Part shown: positions 60,764 to 64,000 of the stretch, one piece after another
How positions within the stretch are numbered: position 1 is the first letter of the stretch
Layout: each line of letters opens with the position of its first letter
Source: an uncultured Myxococcales bacterium
GTDB taxonomy: Bacteria; Myxococcota_A; UBA9042
DNA length: 64,000 nucleotides
Reading direction: 5' to 3'
NCBI GenBank assembly: GCA_903842345.1
Contig: CAIMLR010000002.1
Coordinates: 310,001-374,000 of the forward strand
Position numbers and translations under genes: made by a program
Notes under the pieces: model-generated
Told to the model about the DNA's origin: nothing
The model's input: only the letters and a program-made list of their open reading frames with translations
Databases searched by the model: none

Positions 60764-62643
60764 CGTGCCGCCTGCAGCGTCTCGCTGCCCGACTGGTTCC
60801 CCTGCTGTCCTTCCTGGCGGTGGACGCGCTCGCGGGTCCCGTCCTTGGCGCGGCCGCCGGTCCGCAGCTGGAGCAGGCCTTCGCCGCGTCGGGCGGTGTG
60901 ACGCTCGCCGACGCCCAGATCCGCGCAGATCGGGCCGACCTGCGCGTATGCATGCCGGATGCCACGTGCGCGCAGGTCACGCTCGCGCCGCCGCAGCCGC
61001 CGTGCGCGGGCGACCTGACGCCGGCGTTCTGCGTCCAGGTGGGCGATCTGCCGCAGGCGCTGCGGCCGCGTCTCCTCGGAATCCTCGTGCAGATTCCGGC
61101 GACCGTGTGGCAGATGCCGCCGACGCGCACGCCGCCTCCGCCCGCAGCCCAACTGGTTGCCCGCCAGCCGCCCAGGCCCGCGCTGTCGCAGTGGCCGGAT
61201 CGCCGTCCTTGGCTGCAACTGGGTCTGGTCGTCGCGCTCTGCGCGCTGCTGTACGCGGCCAGCCGCAGCGTGCGCGGCGCGCTTCTGGCGGGTGGCATCG
61301 CCGTCGTGGGCTTGGCGCTCTGGTGGTGGCAATTTGCCGATGCCGACCTCGCCGACCCTGCGCGTCGTGAAGGCCTGGCGCTCGGTTGGGAAGCGGTGTG
61401 GTGGCTCGTGCCGGTGCTGCTCGGACTGCTCGCTGGTGCTGTGACGCGGCGCTGGCCGCAGTTGCGCGCGCTGCCGCTTGCCATCCCGGCGAGCTGGGTG
61501 TTCGCGCCGCTTGTCGGGTCGCAGCTGTTCCTGGGCGACGCGCTGGGCATGGCGCTGGTCGGCGCGATCGTCGCGCTCTGGCACGGCGACATCCAGCCCC
61601 ACCGCGCCCGCCGCTGGCTGCTCGCAGCGGTTGTTTCGGTCCTCGGCCTCGGTGTGCTGGAGGGGGCGCTGCGGGTGCGGCGCCAACCGCCTCCGGTCGT
61701 CGAGGACGCCCGCGTCCAACTTCTGGCCGCGGCGCAGTGGCAATCCGCGGCGGATCTGGATCTCCAGCACGTGCCGCCTGGCAGCAGCGCCGCGGGGATG
61801 CTGGAGGCGCTGTTCGTCGATCCGCGGCATTTCCGGACCTTGCGCGCGCAGCGGCCAACGGATCGGTGGCTGCTGCATCTGGGCGATTCCATGCTGTTTG
61901 GCGACGGCATCGCCGCGGACGCCGCCGTCCCCGCGCGTCTGCGAACCCGGCTGCCCGGCCTGGCCCAAGTCAACGCTGGCGTGGCCGGTTCAACGCTGGA
62001 CGTCCAGTTCGCCTTCCTCCAGCGCCTGCTCGCCACGTGGCCGGCGCCGACCGCCGTGGTGCTGCACGTCTATCCGCGCAATGACCTCGTCGGTCTGGAC
62101 TATCCGTTTGATTTCTGCGCGGGCCAGCCGGTCCTGACGCCGCCGTCCCAGCCCGTCGCGGTGCGCTGCCTGGCGCCTGGCCGCATGCCGCTTGTCGATC
62201 GTCTGCGGCATTCGCCGTTGCCGTTGCCGCTGGCGCGCGCCGCCCGTTGGTCCTGGCTGGCCCGCTGGCTCGTCGGGGTGCACGCCGCGTCGCCCGGCGT
62301 GTGGGCGCCCGCGGTCGGGGGCGATGCGCCGCACCGCTACGGGCAAATCGCCCGGGCGATGCAGCAGCGCCTGCGCGACAAGCAGATCGGGTTCGCCGTG
62401 GCGCTCATGCCCGTCCGGCAGCGTGCTCGCCACGACGCGGCGGCGGAAGCGGCGATCTTCCGGACGATCTTTGCCGCGCTGCAGGTTCCGGTGCTGGACA
62501 GCCAACCGCTCTTTGACGCGAACGCGGCCGACGAGGCGTCGCTGTTCCTGCCGGGCGACAACATTCACCTTTCGCCGCAGGGCGCGGAGTTGTACGCCGG
62601 GTGGCTCGCCGGACAGTTGCCACAGGAACTCAAGTTGCCCTGA
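60760..62643 (+). CDS. Membrane-bound SGNH-type hydrolase/acyltransferase
   Basis: A 627-residue protein with an N-terminal signal-like segment (LVPLLSFLAVDALAG). A periplasmic stretch with four cysteines follows at residues 67-90 (RVCMPDATCA, PCAGDLTPAFC). About six membrane segments lie between residues 145 and 310. The C-terminal SGNH domain covers about 365-627: block I LLHLGDSMLFGDG near residue 375, block II NAGVAGSTLDVQ, block III YPRNDLVG, and block V PGDNIHLSPQGAELY with the Asp-x-x-His pair near residue 600. Polysaccharide or lipid (de)acylation outside the cytoplasm is likely by architecture. GGAGG precedes the ATG, which overlaps the acyltransferase stop. Confidence 0.83.
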   Translation: MTCRLQRLAARLVPLLSFLAVDALAGPVLGAAAGPQLEQAFAASGGVTLADAQIRADRADLRVCMPDATCAQVTLAPPQPPCAGDLTPAFCVQVGDLPQALRPRLLGILVQIPATVWQMPPTRTPPPPAAQLVARQPPRPALSQWPDRRPWLQLGLVVALCALLYAASRSVRGALLAGGIAVVGLALWWWQFADADLADPARREGLALGWEAVWWLVPVLLGLLAGAVTRRWPQLRALPLAIPASWVFAPLVGSQLFLGDALGMALVGAIVALWHGDIQPHRARRWLLAAVVSVLGLGVLEGALRVRRQPPPVVEDARVQLLAAAQWQSAADLDLQHVPPGSSAAGMLEALFVDPRHFRTLRAQRPTDRWLLHLGDSMLFGDGIAADAAVPARLRTRLPGLAQVNAGVAGSTLDVQFAFLQRLLATWPAPTAVVLHVYPRNDLVGLDYPFDFCAGQPVLTPPSQPVAVRCLAPGRMPLVDRLRHSPLPLPLARAARWSWLARWLVGVHAASPGVWAPAVGGDAPHRYGQIARAMQQRLRDKQIGFAVALMPVRQRARHDAAAEAAIFRTIFAALQVPVLDSQPLFDANAADEASLFLPGDNIHLSPQGAELYAGWLAGQLPQELKLP

Positions 62644-62765
62644 CCCGGCCGTTGACCGTCTCTTGCCAGTCCCGGCGCGCGCCTACAGCGGCAAAGTTTG
62701 ACAAGCCTCGCGGCATCACCTTTGCTGTGAGGGCGCGCCTTCAACCTCCGCGCCATGAGTTGTCG

Positions 62766-64000
62766 ATGTCCGCTGATCCTCAGATCCTGCTCCTTCCGGT
62801 CCTGCCGCTGCGCGATGTCGTTGTGTTTCCGCACATGGCTGTGCCGCTGTTCGTGGGCCGCGAGCGCTCCGTCGCTGCGCTTGAAGCGGCTTTTGACCGT
62901 CCGGCCAAGGACATTCTCGTCGTGGCGCAGGTCAACGCCCGCACCAATGATCCCGCCGCGCCAGATATGTTCGATGTCGGTTGCGTGGCCACGGTCGGCC
63001 AGATCCTGCGTTTGCCTGATGGCACGGTAAAAGTGCTCGTGGAAGGCCGTCGCCGCGCGCGCATCGTGCGTTTCGTCGAGCAGTCGCCGTACCTGAGCGC
63101 TGAGGTTGAGATCCTCGATGCCGGCGATGAAGTGGCCCCGGACAGCGACGATCTGGAGTCCCTGCGCGTGGAAGCGCGCCAGGCTTTTGAGGCCTACCTG
63201 AAAGTCAGTCGCCGCGTGCCGCCGGAGGTGCTGGCCAGCGTCGCGCAGATTGAGGAGCCAGGCCAACTGGCCGATACGATGGCCGCGCACGTCGGCTTCA
63301 AGATTGCGGAGCGGCAGGAGCTGCTGACCTTGGCGCCGCCGATCGCCCGGCTGAAGCGGCTTGTGGAGCTGATCCGCGCTGAGACGGAGACGTTGGCGGC
63401 GGAGAGCCGGATTCGCAAGCGTCCGGCGACCGGTGCCGGCGCGCGATCGGGCCAGAATCCGCCGCCTGGCGATGGCGCGCAGAACGCGGACGCGGGCGAG
63501 GCGGACGAGTTCAAGAACGAGTTGGAGGAGCTGGGGCGCCAGATCGACGAGAAAGAGCTGCCCGAGGAGGCCAAGCAGAAGCTGGATCGCGAGTTCAAGA
63601 AGCTGCGGGCGATGAACCCGATGTCGGCGGAAGCCGGCGTGGTGCGGACGTACATCGACTGGGTGTTGTCCTTGCCGTGGCTGCACAACTCAGAAGACAA
63701 GCTGGATGTGACGGAGGCGAGCGACATCCTCGACAGCGATCACTACGGCCTCGACAAGCCCAAGCAGCGCATCCTCGAGTACCTCGCGGTCCAGCAACTG
63801 CGCGGGGAAGTGGGCCGCGGTCCGGTGCTGTGCCTCGTGGGGCCGCCGGGCGTGGGCAAGACGTCGTTGGCCAAGTCGGTGGCGCGCGCCATTGGTCGGC
63901 AGTTTGTGCGGCTGAGCCTCGGCGGCGTGCGCGATGAAGCGGAGATCCGCGGTCACCGGCGCACGTACGTCGGCGCGCTGCCCGGCAAGATCATCCACTC
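62766..64000 (+). CDS. lon: ATP-dependent protease Lon, N-terminal part (gene cut by window end)
   Basis: Only the first 411 codons are in the window. They contain the LonN substrate-binding domain (LLPVLPLRDVVVFPHMAVPL at residues 8-27, then VEGRRRARIV), a long coiled-coil region (ELEELGRQIDEKELPEEAK), and the start of the AAA+ domain with RTYIDWVLSLPW, Walker A GPPGVGKTS near residue 359 and LGGVRDEAEIRGHRRTYVGA. Residues about 222-240 contain a non-conserved linker (GAGARSGQNPPPGDG). The frame begins at the ATG at 62766; an ATG 11 bases upstream is out of frame. The protease domain with the Ser-Lys dyad lies beyond the window. Confidence 0.97.
   Translation, partial: MSADPQILLLPVLPLRDVVVFPHMAVPLFVGRERSVAALEAAFDRPAKDILVVAQVNARTNDPAAPDMFDVGCVATVGQILRLPDGTVKVLVEGRRRARIVRFVEQSPYLSAEVEILDAGDEVAPDSDDLESLRVEARQAFEAYLKVSRRVPPEVLASVAQIEEPGQLADTMAAHVGFKIAERQELLTLAPPIARLKRLVELIRAETETLAAESRIRKRPATGAGARSGQNPPPGDGAQNADAGEADEFKNELEELGRQIDEKELPEEAKQKLDREFKKLRAMNPMSAEAGVVRTYIDWVLSLPWLHNSEDKLDVTEASDILDSDHYGLDKPKQRILEYLAVQQLRGEVGRGPVLCLVGPPGVGKTSLAKSVARAIGRQFVRLSLGGVRDEAEIRGHRRTYVGALPGKIIH

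Overview
The window is a GC-rich bacterial chromosome segment. It is densely packed, has no plasmid or phage backbone, and is cut at both ends by housekeeping genes (alaS at the left, lon at the right). Several traits point to a deltaproteobacterial-type lineage (Myxococcota or Bradymonadota): a SPOUT methyltransferase between trmD and rplS, a DUF1844 protein beside a sigma-54 activator, lipoproteins with an Asp/Ala-rich stretch after the lipidated cysteine followed by CDDGNACT-type cysteine-rich repeats, and a GMC oxidoreductase fused to an alpha/beta hydrolase. This placement is an inference from gene content, not a phylogeny.

Layout. 1-7583: end of alaS, then a minus-strand proteostasis run tig-clpP-clpX-arfB, a small YmgE-type membrane protein and a DUF483-like protein. 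7660-8438: four minus-strand tRNA genes (Leu-TAG, Lys-CTT, Arg-TCG, His-GTG). 8608-15768: ybaK, then the minus-strand run DUF1844 / NtrC-type regulator / Ycf46-like ATPase / gpsA / rimM / trmD / SPOUT methyltransferase / rplS, with several 4-base overlaps. 15916-24835: an RpoH-type sigma factor, topA-dprA, rsmB, an HTH protein and a YbhN-type flippase-like membrane protein. 24846-28303: a cysteine-repeat lipoprotein, and an ECF sigma / anti-sigma pair. 28404-30661: yraN-rnhB and ychF.

30647-38317 is an accessory island placed exactly at the 3' end of ychF. The last five ychF codons with the stop lie inside a 104-bp repeat that recurs at 34006. Two further related boundary sequences (37368 and 38245) divide the island into three modules: (1) an AbiE-like antitoxin/nucleotidyltransferase pair plus a divergent 378-aa protein; (2) an 836-aa fusion of a PD-(D/E)XK-like nuclease, a DUF2075 helicase and an S24 LexA-like peptidase, plus a HigBA pair; (3) a second HigBA pair. 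No integrase or transposase is visible. This island is the best candidate for an undescribed system.

38601-50340 returns to chromosomal genes: a membrane-anchored GST-like protein, an MBL-like protein lacking the metal motif, the GMC-hydrolase fusion, arsR-arsA, aspartate kinase, an SrkA-type kinase and dbpA. 50492-58630 holds one 2712-residue lipoprotein with about 42 cysteine-rich repeat units, part of which forms a higher-order repeat of about 762 bp. 58973-62643 is a probable lipid or envelope operon (SDR, acyltransferase, membrane SGNH hydrolase), followed by the first 411 codons of lon.
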